In this document: piece after piece, positions 1-7,978 of the stretch
Layout: each line of letters begins with the position of its first letter
Numbering within the stretch: the first letter of the stretch is position 1
Assembly: GCA_964602415.1 (NCBI GenBank)
Contig: CAZRQL010000030.1
Location: 1-36,521 of the forward strand
Direction: 5' to 3'
Length of the DNA stretch: 36,521 bases
Source of the DNA: CAZRQL01 sp964602415
Lineage (GTDB): Bacteria; Bacteroidota; Bacteroidia; Cytophagales; Flammeovirgaceae
The notes under the pieces: generated by a model
What the model was told of the DNA's origin: nothing
Database searches by the model: none
The model's input: the letters and a program-made list of their open reading frames with translations, nothing else
Made by a program: the position numbers and the translations under genes

Positions 1-38
1 AGCCTTACGAGTAGCATTAATTTTTAAAACAAAAATCA

Positions 39-533
39 ATGAAAATCAAAAAAATAGCAGCCTTTGCTGCTGCTTGTGTAGTTCTTTTGTTTGGTGTGTG
101 GGCTTGCAGCGATTATGCGGGCAGAGAAAGTTTGAAGCCTACAAATGTAATTTCAGAGCCTTTAAGTTTGTCAGGAGTAACCCCTATTACTACTTATTCC
201 CAGCATGTTGCTGCCTTTGGTCAGGGACAAACGCCCCCAGCCGGATACGTGCCTACTTATTCCGGTGGGGTATTTTCCTTGGCCACTCTATACCTTCATA
301 CCACCATCGAAGGGGAGCAGATGGAGATTTACGTTTTTCCTGATATGGATTCAAGGAACTACGCAGTTCAAAACACGGCTGATTGCTGCGATAAAGTGTA
401 TGCAAAGGTTGAGATAGAAGGCAGACCAACGAAAGAAATGTGTACGGGTGAAGGTGACGGTTGTAGGGTTGTTTATGTAGAAGACGATGAAGGATTTGCT
501 CACAAGATAATAATAGTTTGTCTTGCCCAATAA
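39..533 (+). CDS. Small Cys-rich predicted lipoprotein
   Basis: Not recognised as a named family. The 164-residue product begins with a basic, hydrophobic signal (residues 1-22) ending in a weak lipobox, FGVWAC, so Cys23 would be lipidated and the protein placed in the outer membrane or periplasm. The mature part has six cysteines clustered near the C terminus (DCCDK, EMCTG, DGCRV and VCLAQ), which suggests disulfides. A strong terminator follows directly, and the next gene encodes a propeller/thioredoxin-like lipoprotein. This resembles Bacteroidota loci in which a short exported peptide precedes a 6-bladed propeller lipoprotein (the NVEALA type), but no NVEALA motif is present, so that link is inference. 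A decayed copy of this gene and its leader lies at 2351-2502. Function unknown. Confidence 0.75.
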   Translation: MKIKKIAAFAAACVVLLFGVWACSDYAGRESLKPTNVISEPLSLSGVTPITTYSQHVAAFGQGQTPPAGYVPTYSGGVFSLATLYLHTTIEGEQMEIYVFPDMDSRNYAVQNTADCCDKVYAKVEIEGRPTKEMCTGEGDGCRVVYVEDDEGFAHKIIIVCLAQ

Positions 534-542
534 GTGCATATT

Positions 543-578
543 AAAGCCGTGAAAAGTATATTTTTTCACGGCTTTTTT
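543..578 (+). terminator. Rho-independent terminator between two lipoprotein genes
   Basis: A perfect stem pairs AAAGCCGTGAAAA (543-555) with TTTTCACGGCTTT, around a short loop and followed by a T run to 578. It lies 10 nt after the stop of the small lipoprotein and ends about 15 nt before the next start codon. Expression of the downstream gene therefore depends on read-through or on a promoter hidden in the hairpin region. Confidence 0.9.
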
Positions 579-592
579 AAATTTAATAAACT

Positions 593-2197
593 ATGAAAAA
601 TTTATTTTTTTATGTTGTCTTAATCTTCGGTTGTTCCGGTATCAAAAATAAAACACGGATTGATACAGTCGAATTTAACTACGTCGGGTCTGTGTGCCAT
701 CACTTTCCTGATAAACAATATTTATCAAGTTTTTTTTATGTTGATTCTATCTACATGATAAAATATTGCGAGTCTGATACCGCTATCTATATTTCAAAAG
801 GTGACAGCATCACTACAATAAAACTTAAATCCAGACGGAGAACTATTAAACCGGAATCTATATTATTTGATGATATTGAGAATGGATTTTATTTACTGTA
901 CCGTGTTCCTTCGAACAGAGAGTATATATACAATATGAAGGGCATTTTAGAAAAATTTGATTACTCAGGCAATAGTTTATACACATACGATTTTAACGAA
1001 ACCCTATTTTCCAATCAGAGGCAGGATTCTATTAAAAATTCTCGAGATCTTGTTTTTTTACTCCCTTATGATGGGTTTGGGATTGCTTATAGTAACGACA
1101 AACTTTATTATGCTTATCAAAGACATACAGGAAAAGTTGGGGATGTTGGTTTTTGCAATCGGTTGCCTATTGGGGGGATGCTGGATCTAAAGACATTTGA
1201 ATCAAAAAATATTGATGCTTATTATCCAAGTATTGAAGAGGGGAAATCCATGTATCCAGTTAATTTAAGAATATTTGGTCTCAAACACATAAATTCAAAA
1301 ATAATTTTCCATTTTGGATATACGAATCGGATAAAAATTTATGATTTGAATACCGGCAGCATATATGAGAAAAGTCCTAAGTCCTATCTTTTGGATAGCG
1401 TACCATCTCAAAAGTATATCAGCGGCCTGCGCAATGTTGAATCTGAGAATTTAAAAGCAGGAGAGTTCAAAGGATTTGTATATGATCCCTTTAAAAAATT
1501 ATACTGGAGGATTTTAAATTTGCCACCTAAAGACACGCTCGATGCTTATCAGTTAAGCAAAAAGTTGAAATCAGTTGCCATTTATGATACAAACTTTTCT
1601 TTGAAGGCGCAATTTATTCCTTCCAGAGATTTTAAATATACATTACCTTTCCAATTTTCCTCAAGCGGGGCTATGTTTTTAGATTCTGAAGATTGTATCA
1701 ATATATTTGAATACGATATTAAGCCATCCTCACTAAAAGAGCTTTATCAACAAAGAGATAAGCGTTTTGCTACTGATTTTAAAGCCATTTCGAAGGAACA
1801 GATGGGTATTGGAAATTATCTATTGAATTGCCACTCTATTAAGCAAGATACGATGAGAATTTTACTTTTACCCATAGGTAGTAGTTGTCCTTCCTGTATC
1901 AAAGATATTTCAGAGATATTTTCCCAAAAAAATCAACACCCTTTTAATAGAATTATTTGTGTATTAATTGGAGAAAAAAATAATGTAATATCTTTTGTAA
2001 AAGAGTCTAAGATTAATCTTTCAGATCCGACTATCAAAGTGGATTATTCTGATCAAATTTATAGGTATGAAGAAATTACTATATTTCCTATTTACTATAA
2101 AGTTGTAGAAGGCGTTGTGAAAGATAAGATTATTTTAAATCCCGATAAATCCTCTACTATATTGACTAAAATTAAGAAAGAATTTACTTTTGAATAG
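593..2197 (+). CDS. Lipoprotein with propeller-like region and C-terminal thioredoxin-like CPSC domain
   Basis: The 534-residue product has a lipoprotein signal (residues 1-13, Cys14 in IFGC). Residues about 30-390 are rich in short beta-strand patterns and resemble the DUF4221/6-bladed propeller lipoproteins of Bacteroidota; this assignment is by pattern only. From about residue 410 to the end the pattern changes to a thioredoxin-like fold, with a strand (ILLLPIG), then Cys432-Pro-Ser-Cys435 at the start of a helix, and later strand segments (IICVLIG, IFPIYY). The CxxC suggests a periplasmic thiol-disulfide or thiol-sensing function, which would suit the Cys-rich neighbour upstream. The gene is strikingly AT-rich compared with the core genes to the right, consistent with transfer. 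No clear ribosome binding site precedes the ATG. Substrate unknown. Confidence 0.75.
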   Translation: MKNLFFYVVLIFGCSGIKNKTRIDTVEFNYVGSVCHHFPDKQYLSSFFYVDSIYMIKYCESDTAIYISKGDSITTIKLKSRRRTIKPESILFDDIENGFYLLYRVPSNREYIYNMKGILEKFDYSGNSLYTYDFNETLFSNQRQDSIKNSRDLVFLLPYDGFGIAYSNDKLYYAYQRHTGKVGDVGFCNRLPIGGMLDLKTFESKNIDAYYPSIEEGKSMYPVNLRIFGLKHINSKIIFHFGYTNRIKIYDLNTGSIYEKSPKSYLLDSVPSQKYISGLRNVESENLKAGEFKGFVYDPFKKLYWRILNLPPKDTLDAYQLSKKLKSVAIYDTNFSLKAQFIPSRDFKYTLPFQFSSSGAMFLDSEDCINIFEYDIKPSSLKELYQQRDKRFATDFKAISKEQMGIGNYLLNCHSIKQDTMRILLLPIGSSCPSCIKDISEIFSQKNQHPFNRIICVLIGEKNNVISFVKESKINLSDPTIKVDYSDQIYRYEEITIFPIYYKVVEGVVKDKIILNPDKSSTILTKIKKEFTFE

Positions 2198-2377
2198 CTA
2201 TATCTTAAAGCTAAGCAATTTATTATCAATAATTTAATTTTTTTTAACAAAAAATTCACAAAAAAATCGTATTGTATTTTTGATTTTTGTACCGCTTTTG
2301 ATGGCCATGAAAGACGGTTTCCCTTCCGACCCAAGGGGGCGTATCCAAAAAGCCTCATGAGTAGGTCTTTTTTTTTT

Positions 2378-2502
2378 ATCAAAATCAAAAAATGGCGGCC
2401 TATACTGCCGCTTGTGTGGCTTTTTTGTTTGGTTGTGTGGGCTTGCAGCGATTATGCACGCGTTGATGGGATTCGATTCCGATGGCTTTGCACATAGATA
2501 AC
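2378..2502 (+). pseudogene. Decayed, internally deleted copy of the small lipoprotein gene
   Basis: The DNA here closely matches the signal-peptide region of the gene at 39-533; the identical stretch GGGCTTGCAGCGATTATGC anchors the alignment. The original start codon is missing (a 4-bp gap), and indels after it break the frame. Right after the signal-peptide segment the sequence jumps to something like the C-terminal part of the parent: in one frame it reads DSDGFAHR then stop, against DDEGFAHK in the intact gene. Most of the middle is therefore deleted. The similarity continues upstream of the start: AGCCTCATGAGTAG (2351-2364) against AGCCTTACGAGTAG (1-14). The C-terminal match is short and less certain than the N-terminal one. 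Confidence 0.7.
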
Positions 2503-2503
2503 T

Positions 2504-2519
2504 ACGGGTTTAAACCCGT
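2504..2519. repeat. Perfect 16-bp palindrome
   Basis: ACGGGTTTAAACCCGT is its own reverse complement. No T tract follows, so it is not an intrinsic terminator. It resembles the ACGGG/CCCGT stem at 36039-36060 and is probably one of the palindromic intergenic repeats scattered in this genome. Confidence 0.6.
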
Positions 2520-2594
2520 GGTTATTGAGTCCCATTCTAAACAATTGAAGCCGTAAATGCCGACTACTATCTACTGCTCAATTTGGGATAAAAC

Positions 2595-2627
2595 AAAAAA
2601 GCCGCCCCTGATTAGGAGCGGCTTTTG
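2595..2627 (-). terminator. Rho-independent terminator, best on minus strand
   Basis: The stem GCCGCCCCT / AGGAGCGGC has one mismatch and a GATT loop. On the minus strand it is followed by TTTTTTGTTTT, a good U tract, so it most likely ends the minus-strand gene at 2684-2977. The plus strand also has a T4 run and may terminate weakly there. Confidence 0.85.
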
Positions 2628-2683
2628 ATTTTATAGTATTTATTAAACAATCTTATTAGTTACTTATTCTATTCCTTAGCTTA

Positions 2684-2977
2684 TTAAATTATCACTAATC
2701 TTATGGATATTATCGTCTGTAAATTTATCCGCTTTTGTAGCTCGTTTATTAGTTTTTCTAAATTATTCTTCAAACAATTAATTTTTTGGTCAAATGATTG
2801 ATAATGGTATAAATTATTTTTAGTGTTACCAATATTATACATTTTTACATTTAATATCAATTCTTCTTTAATGATTTCGAAGTAAAAATAACAATTGCCA
2901 TAATAACAAACGTTAAAATTTAATTCGTCTTTAAGAATTAGTTGTGCAAATGACGAAAATTCGCGACATTCTCTCAT
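2684..2977 (-). CDS. Small hypothetical protein with C-terminal coiled coil
   Basis: Not recognised. The 97-residue product is Cys/Tyr/Phe-rich in its middle (VCYYGNCYFYFEI), and residues about 60-88 form a heptad-like amphipathic helix (KINCLKNNLEKLINELQKRI). It is supported as a real gene by an upstream minus-strand promoter (TTTG-N18-TACCTTTG, 3101 to 3072) and a downstream terminator at 2595-2627. Just upstream, a six-codon frame (MENTFL, starting near 2995) ends in a TGA that overlaps this ATG as ATGA. The T6 run there means a one-base slip would fuse the two into a longer N terminus, so the true start may be near 2995. AT-rich like its neighbours to the left. Function unknown. Confidence 0.5.
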   Translation of the reverse strand: MRECREFSSFAQLILKDELNFNVCYYGNCYFYFEIIKEELILNVKMYNIGNTKNNLYHYQSFDQKINCLKNNLEKLINELQKRINLQTIISIRLVII

Positions 2978-3071
2978 AAAAAAGTATTTTCCATGGTTTA
3001 AAATTTTTATGTTTTAAAATTCTCCCGATATGTCAAAGCCCTAAGGGCATACGTTTGGCAGAAAGCCGATA

Positions 3072-3101
3072 CAAAGGTACTGCTTTTTCAACACGCCCAA
3101 A
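3072..3101 (-). promoter_or_regulatory. Bacteroidota-type promoter for the small minus-strand gene
   Basis: On the minus strand, TTTG (3101-3098) is separated by 18 nt from TACCTTTG (3079-3072), close to the Bacteroidota TTTG / TAnnTTTG consensus. The predicted transcript would begin near 3067 and have a leader of about 90 nt containing a GCCC/GGGC hairpin (near 3040-3050). Confidence 0.55.
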
Positions 3102-3150
3102 AAAAATTATCAAAAAAAATTAAAAAGTTAATTTTACCGTTTTGAATGAT

Positions 3151-4116
3151 ATGAAAAAAATTGGCATCGTATTTTTATCCGTTGTGGTGGTAGGGGTGGT
3201 TGTGTTTTTCAGCGGCCCCAAGTTGCCCAATGAGATCCCTTCCAAAGAGAAGGTTGAGCTTCAGGGAGTAAACTTGGCAAACATAGAGGGCTATCTCAAT
3301 GAGCACGAATCAAAATTTACCATCAAACCCAACCTACACTCCCAAATTGTGTGGGCAGATAGCCTACAACAAACCCCGTATAGTGTGGTGTATATACCGG
3401 GACTTGGTGCTTGTTGGCCTGAGGGTGAGCCTGTTCACCGTGAGTTTGCGCGGCATTTTGGCTACAACTTGTATTTGCATCGTCTTTACGACCACGGACT
3501 GGCGTTGCCGGCTGACAGCATATTTGATGACTTAAGCCCCGATAAACTGATTGGTTCAGCCAATGAAGCCCTTGCCATCGGGAGGATACTGGGAAAAAAA
3601 GTAATCGTAATGGGCACGTCAACGGGTTGTACGTTAAGTTTTTATCTGGCAGAACAGAGCGATATTGCGGGCTTTATTATGCTTTCACCGAACTGGGGGC
3701 TTGAACACCGTGCGGGCACTGACTTTCTTGATGGCCCTTGGGGCAAACAAATCGCAAGGTTGGTAGTAGGCTCAGAAATTTATAGATGGAAGCCACGCTT
3801 TGAGGCGGAAGATGAGCTTTGGAGCACCGGCTACCGCATAGAAGGGCTGGTAACCCTCAGGCGGGTGCTTCGGCTGGTTCAGAAATCAGGGGTTTTTGAT
3901 AGGATTCAACAACCTGTTTTTGTGGGTTATTACCCCGATGACAAAATCATATCGGTGGCGGCCATCGAAAGGCTTGCTCCTAAGCTACCCAATCATGTGT
4001 TGAGGGCTTTCCCTGATGCCGGCCATCATGTGATAGGTTCAAAAATTACTTCAAACTCATACAACGAAGTTAGCAAAGAAGTCATTTCCTTTTGGCAAAG
4101 CGCACTGTCTCGTTAG
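3151..4116 (+). CDS. Membrane-anchored alpha/beta hydrolase
   Basis: The 321-residue product has an N-terminal uncleaved-looking hydrophobic segment (residues 3-22), then an alpha/beta-hydrolase fold. The nucleophile elbow is G-T-S157-T-G, a likely acid is Asp263 or Asp264 (YYPDDK), and the likely catalytic histidine is His292 or His293 (DAGHHV). The sequence before the elbow, VVYIPGLGA, is positioned like an oxyanion-hole loop. Substrate cannot be told; a periplasmic esterase or lipase is plausible. The ATG at 3151 is preferred over an in-frame TTG three codons earlier because it starts a canonical signal sequence. No obvious operon partner; the next gene starts about 110 nt away. Confidence 0.85.
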   Translation: MKKIGIVFLSVVVVGVVVFFSGPKLPNEIPSKEKVELQGVNLANIEGYLNEHESKFTIKPNLHSQIVWADSLQQTPYSVVYIPGLGACWPEGEPVHREFARHFGYNLYLHRLYDHGLALPADSIFDDLSPDKLIGSANEALAIGRILGKKVIVMGTSTGCTLSFYLAEQSDIAGFIMLSPNWGLEHRAGTDFLDGPWGKQIARLVVGSEIYRWKPRFEAEDELWSTGYRIEGLVTLRRVLRLVQKSGVFDRIQQPVFVGYYPDDKIISVAAIERLAPKLPNHVLRAFPDAGHHVIGSKITSNSYNEVSKEVISFWQSALSR

Positions 4117-4217
4117 TCAGCGGTTTATTTTTTTTCAGCGGGGTTTATGGGTGCATCATCGAAAAAATTGATGAAAATATATTTTTGCAAGTGCTTAAAT
4201 AGTTTAAGTCTATGAGA

Positions 4218-4225
4218 TAAATTTG
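4218..4225 (+). promoter_or_regulatory. -7 box (TAAATTTG) abutting a start codon
   Basis: TAAATTTG fits the Bacteroidota -7 consensus TAnnTTTG but lies only 4 nt before the ATG at 4230, so its transcript would be nearly leaderless. A second match, TATTTTTG at 4180-4187, would give a conventional leader of about 35 nt. No good -33 element was found for either. Confidence 0.35.
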
Positions 4226-4229
4226 TCAA

Positions 4230-6623
4230 ATGAAATCCAATTGGTGGATGATGTTGTGGCTTTTGTTGTTCTCTTGGGATGCTTATTCCCAGGGTTTCTA
4301 TCAAAAACGTCGCTATATTGATGTTGGAGTGGGCAGTAGTGGGTACTTGGGTGATTTGACTTCAACAAGTTCGCTATTTAGTTCCCATTCGCTACTGGCT
4401 TCTGGCTCGGTTGGTTTGGCTGTTGATCTCAATCCTTTTGTGTGGGTGAGGGGTTCGCTGGGTTGGTATCGCCTTCAAGCCCAAGATATTGACTCTAAAA
4501 ACGATTTTGATTATACTCGAAACCTGCACTTCAGAAATGATATGGTAGAGTTTTCTTTGACGGGCAACTTAGACCTTTTGGGAGAGAAACACTATTTCAA
4601 ACCCGGAAAATACAAGCCTTATATTTTAGCGGGTCTAAGTTTTTTTTACAGCAATCCAAGAGCACGCACACCTGAAAGTTTTGGAGGGAGTTGGACAGAT
4701 TTGAGACCTTTGGGTACAGAAGGCCAAAATTTGGGAATAAAGAAAAGATACAGCCCTTGGAACTTTGCCCTTCCTTTAGGGTTTGGCGTTGATTTTCAGC
4801 TCACTAAAAATTGGGATATCACAACGGAGTTTGCTTGGCGCATTACAACCACTGACTATTTAGACGATGTATCCGCCAAATACGTCAATTTGAACGCTTT
4901 TGGGGATAACAAACTTGCCGCCGCCTTATCAGACCGCAGCGCAGAAGAGAGGGGAGGTTTTGGCTCAAATCCTCGCAGCCCCAAATTGCCTGAACACAAA
5001 TACGATAATTTTGTGACACATTCGGGGTTTTCTCACCCTCAAAATCCGGACAACAAAAGAGGCGACAACATACCCTTTGACTCTTATTTTTCTTTTCAAA
5101 TCAGGCTTAAATACACTTTGCCTTTGACCAAGCGGCAGCTAAATCCTAAGCACGATTTCCCTTACGCCAAAGAAATAGGGGCTTCGGATTGGGTTTATCT
5201 GCCTAAGATATATGGCAGATTTGAGATAGAACTCGCAAAAATTAATACGGCGTACTCCGAAATAGCTTGTGCTTTTATGGGAAACCAGTTTCTTTTTGCA
5301 TCTGATGTACCCCGAACACGTTTTTTTAAACCTAAGCCTTTTCATAAGTTTTATTATCGGTACTATTTGAGTCCTATTGCAGATTTGAGCCGAAACGAAC
5401 TCACTAAAGCCCTCATCTATGCAGACAAAACTGATGAGCAAAAAGATTTTTTTACCGCTTCTTATCTTAGTTTAGAAAACGAAGTTTACTTTGCGGCTTA
5501 CAATAATTTCAAGTCAAATGCAGTAGAAGGCATCTATAAGTCACTTTTGTTGGAAAACGGAGCGTTGGGCAAATCTGAAGCCGTTGTTTTTCCCGATTTC
5601 AACGGCGAACCGTCTGAAGGTTTTGTGCATCCTGACGGTAGTAGCCTTTATTTTACGGCATACAACGAAAAGACAAAACGGGACATATACATATCATTTA
5701 GAGACAGCTTGGGCTGGACAACTCCTTTGCGCCTACCTTATCCCATCAACACAGAGCACAATGATTTGTACCCTACCGTGCACAGAGACGGCACGCTTTA
5801 CTTTTCTTCGGACAGGCCGGGGGGATTTGGAAAAATAGATATTTACGAAGTTGTCAATCAAGATATTATATCTCCAGAGGTAACTCTTCTCCCGTCACCT
5901 ATCAACTCAACCTCTGACGATTTTGGGTTAATTTTGGATACCTACAAACGGTTTGGGGTCTTTACCTCCAACCGCACCGGAGGAGTTGGAGAGGAGGATA
6001 TTTACATGCTAAGGATTAATGAATTATCTAAATCTTCGCGCTTATTGAGCGACACTACGAACCTGCAAAAAAGCCAACAAGTTATACTCATTGGGCAGGT
6101 TAGGGCAGCAGATGGTACTCCTATATCAGGAGCGATTGTAAAACGTCTTGATATACTCAATGATGCGGTTGATATCACCTTTACCGATGCTTATGGTTTG
6201 TATAGCTTTTTGCTGACCAACGACAGTGACTATAAAATAGGGGTTTCTGCCCAAGGTTTTGAGCCTGCGTCAGACACACTGTTGGCTACTATTTCGATGG
6301 ATTTGAATAAACCTGAGATTGAATTGAACTTCTCTTTGCAGGAAAGGGTTGTTTTATCCAAATTGTATGGCAATTTAATCAATAAAGGCAATCCAATCGC
6401 CAACGCAAAGGTGTTTTTAAAAAATCTTAAAACCGAAGCACTGCAAGAAACTACAACCGGCGCAAACGGATATTACGAGTTCAGTATCAATAGCAAACAC
6501 ACACATCTTGTGATTATTCAGGCAGAAGGCTTCAAACCTTCATCGTTTAAAATAAACAGTAGCAGCAGTGAATATTCAGAAAACCTGCGCTACAACATCA
6601 CCTTAGAGCCGATAGCCGATTAG
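4230..6623 (+). CDS. Outer-membrane barrel / PD40 / Cna-like multidomain protein
   Basis: The 797-residue product has a signal peptide (1-20, cut near AYSQ). Residues about 25-310 look like an outer-membrane beta-barrel of the DUF6089 type (alternating strands, ending in FQIRLKYTL). Residues about 450-560 contain PD40/WD40-like motifs (GSSLYFTA and GTLYFSSDRPGG). Two carboxypeptidase-regulatory/Cna-B-like domains follow at about 618-700 and 711-793 (VRAADGTPISGAIV and LINKGNPIANAKV). Bacteroidota envelope proteins related to PorE combine PD40 and regulatory-like domains with a C-terminal OmpA peptidoglycan-binding domain. Here that domain is missing and a barrel is fused at the N terminus instead. 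A structural or secretion-associated outer-membrane role is inferred. Its stop overlaps the convergent gene's stop by 4 nt. Confidence 0.8.
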   Translation: MKSNWWMMLWLLLFSWDAYSQGFYQKRRYIDVGVGSSGYLGDLTSTSSLFSSHSLLASGSVGLAVDLNPFVWVRGSLGWYRLQAQDIDSKNDFDYTRNLHFRNDMVEFSLTGNLDLLGEKHYFKPGKYKPYILAGLSFFYSNPRARTPESFGGSWTDLRPLGTEGQNLGIKKRYSPWNFALPLGFGVDFQLTKNWDITTEFAWRITTTDYLDDVSAKYVNLNAFGDNKLAAALSDRSAEERGGFGSNPRSPKLPEHKYDNFVTHSGFSHPQNPDNKRGDNIPFDSYFSFQIRLKYTLPLTKRQLNPKHDFPYAKEIGASDWVYLPKIYGRFEIELAKINTAYSEIACAFMGNQFLFASDVPRTRFFKPKPFHKFYYRYYLSPIADLSRNELTKALIYADKTDEQKDFFTASYLSLENEVYFAAYNNFKSNAVEGIYKSLLLENGALGKSEAVVFPDFNGEPSEGFVHPDGSSLYFTAYNEKTKRDIYISFRDSLGWTTPLRLPYPINTEHNDLYPTVHRDGTLYFSSDRPGGFGKIDIYEVVNQDIISPEVTLLPSPINSTSDDFGLILDTYKRFGVFTSNRTGGVGEEDIYMLRINELSKSSRLLSDTTNLQKSQQVILIGQVRAADGTPISGAIVKRLDILNDAVDITFTDAYGLYSFLLTNDSDYKIGVSAQGFEPASDTLLATISMDLNKPEIELNFSLQERVVLSKLYGNLINKGNPIANAKVFLKNLKTEALQETTTGANGYYEFSINSKHTHLVIIQAEGFKPSSFKINSSSSEYSENLRYNITLEPIAD

Positions 6624-7978
6624 CTGAGTCCCTCAAGTTCAATTTTGCCCAAAGAAGTATCAGGGCGATAGCGGGATTTGAATTTTCGAGAAAAATCCAT
6701 TTCCCTTTCCAATACTTCAAAATAATAAACCATACCGCGCTCGGTTGGCTCGCTTTGGGCTTCGAGTTCAGTGGCAAGCTCCCCAAAAACAGCCAGTGCC
6801 TGTTGAGGAGGATTTTGATGATAAGCCAAGGCAACAAAGGATTCGGCTGTTAGTTTTTGGGAACTGTGGGCAAAGATGGCTTTCATCAATGCGCGGCGGA
6901 TGTTGGCACGTTTTTGTCTTTCGCGCAAGGCATGAATTTGAAAATACCTAAATAGGGGAATTAAAAAAAACAAAGAAGAAAACACCACCGGAACAACCCC
7001 CAGCGCAATAGCGAACTCAAAATCTTCTTTCATACCCATAAAAACCAATCCAAAACTCAAATTAAAAGTATTCATTCCTGCTATTCCCAGATTCCTCATT
7101 TGCGAGTTGCCAGTCAACTCATGGGGAGCTTCAAATTCATCCCAATAATAAACGACTTTAGTTTGGCTCTCCACATCATTAAAACCGCGCAATAAATTGA
7201 TGTAATTACCATAAAGAACAGCATCTTCTTCGTTGATTTTTGCCTCTGCTTCAAATCTACTGAGCGAATACGTAAAAAAATCGGATGCCTTTTCTCTGCT
7301 CATTCCCGAAATAGCTACAATGTCGCTGATGGTGGCTATTCCTTTATTTTCCTTTAAAAAAGCAGCAAACTCTTGCTCTTGGTGCAGGAAGGCAGGTTGA
7401 ACTCTTGGAGGCCCAAAAACAAAATCATATACAGAGTTGATAAAGTTCTTTTTGGGTCTATCAGGTACGCGGTACGCATGGCCGTATGGATCTGTCAAAG
7501 TGCGGGTTGCGTTGATTTCATTCCAAATAAAAAGAGTCCTAAACAAAGAAAATATGGCATCAAATCCGCCTGCACCGCCCGCTCTTCGGCCTTTGTCTTT
7601 GTCAGAAGAAATGGCAATTAGCCCTGCAATGGCAATAAAAAGAAATATCCCGAAATAAACTATCAAAGTGATAGCAATCCAAGCCTTGTAAAAAGCCTTA
7701 AAGGCTTTCCATAATTGATTTTGGACGACTTCAAAAAATTCTCCCCATGTTCTGGCACTTCTGAGTCTAATTGGGGAAAAATCATAAATCAAGTCCCCGT
7801 TTTCTGTTATTTTTAGCTTACAATGGTATTTGCTGGCAAGCCCTCCAAGTGCTTGCTTGGCTTGCTCAATAGAAAGTCCGCTTAAGGCAGCCGCATCCGA
7901 AGCTGTCATTTGGCCTTTTGATTTGAGCAAATAAGGCTCGACCTGTTTTGAAAAAGAGTTGAATTTTTCCATTTTCAT
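6620..7978 (-). CDS. Membrane protein with two predicted winged-helix domains
   Basis: Not recognised as a characterised family. The 452-residue product has an N-terminal winged-helix-like segment (residues 13-66, with TASDAAALSGLS as the recognition-type turn), a transmembrane helix (100-123), a basic Gly-rich loop (127-138), a second winged-helix-like segment (about 202-260, ATISDIVAISGMSREKASDF), and two further hydrophobic segments (about 300-316 and 324-345). Its start overlaps the stop of the upstream sensor-phosphatase as ATGA, so the two are very likely translated together. I infer a membrane-tethered regulator or scaffold that responds to that sensor. DNA binding is not shown, and such repeats can also mediate protein contacts. 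Confidence 0.7.
   Translation of the reverse strand: MKMEKFNSFSKQVEPYLLKSKGQMTASDAAALSGLSIEQAKQALGGLASKYHCKLKITENGDLIYDFSPIRLRSARTWGEFFEVVQNQLWKAFKAFYKAWIAITLIVYFGIFLFIAIAGLIAISSDKDKGRRAGGAGGFDAIFSLFRTLFIWNEINATRTLTDPYGHAYRVPDRPKKNFINSVYDFVFGPPRVQPAFLHQEQEFAAFLKENKGIATISDIVAISGMSREKASDFFTYSLSRFEAEAKINEEDAVLYGNYINLLRGFNDVESQTKVVYYWDEFEAPHELTGNSQMRNLGIAGMNTFNLSFGLVFMGMKEDFEFAIALGVVPVVFSSLFFLIPLFRYFQIHALRERQKRANIRRALMKAIFAHSSQKLTAESFVALAYHQNPPQQALAVFGELATELEAQSEPTERGMVYYFEVLEREMDFSRKFKSRYRPDTSLGKIELEGLS

Larger units (their letters stand above)
2198..2683. other. AT-rich intergenic region with promoter-like box, tiny reading frame and palindrome
   Basis: This stretch holds no full gene. It contains a TAnnTTTG-type -7 box (TATTTTTG, 2275-2282), a 19-codon reading frame at 2301-2360 of uncertain reality, the decayed lipoprotein copy (2351-2502), a perfect 16-bp palindrome ACGGGTTTAAACCCGT (2504-2519), the 13-mer CGTAAATGCCGAC (2552-2564) that recurs inverted at 35846-35858, and a strong terminator at 2595-2627. 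Confidence 0.6.

Noticed and set aside
2301..2360. 19-codon frame after a promoter-like box
   Set aside because: Too short to support from sequence alone; its end coincides with the repeated leader of the lipoprotein cassette, so it may be chance.
2095..2388. 97-codon minus-strand open frame
   Set aside because: It overlaps the 3' end of the propeller/thioredoxin gene and the intergenic region; the residue mix (Lys/Leu/Ile runs) looks like the reverse of AT-rich DNA, and no promoter was found.
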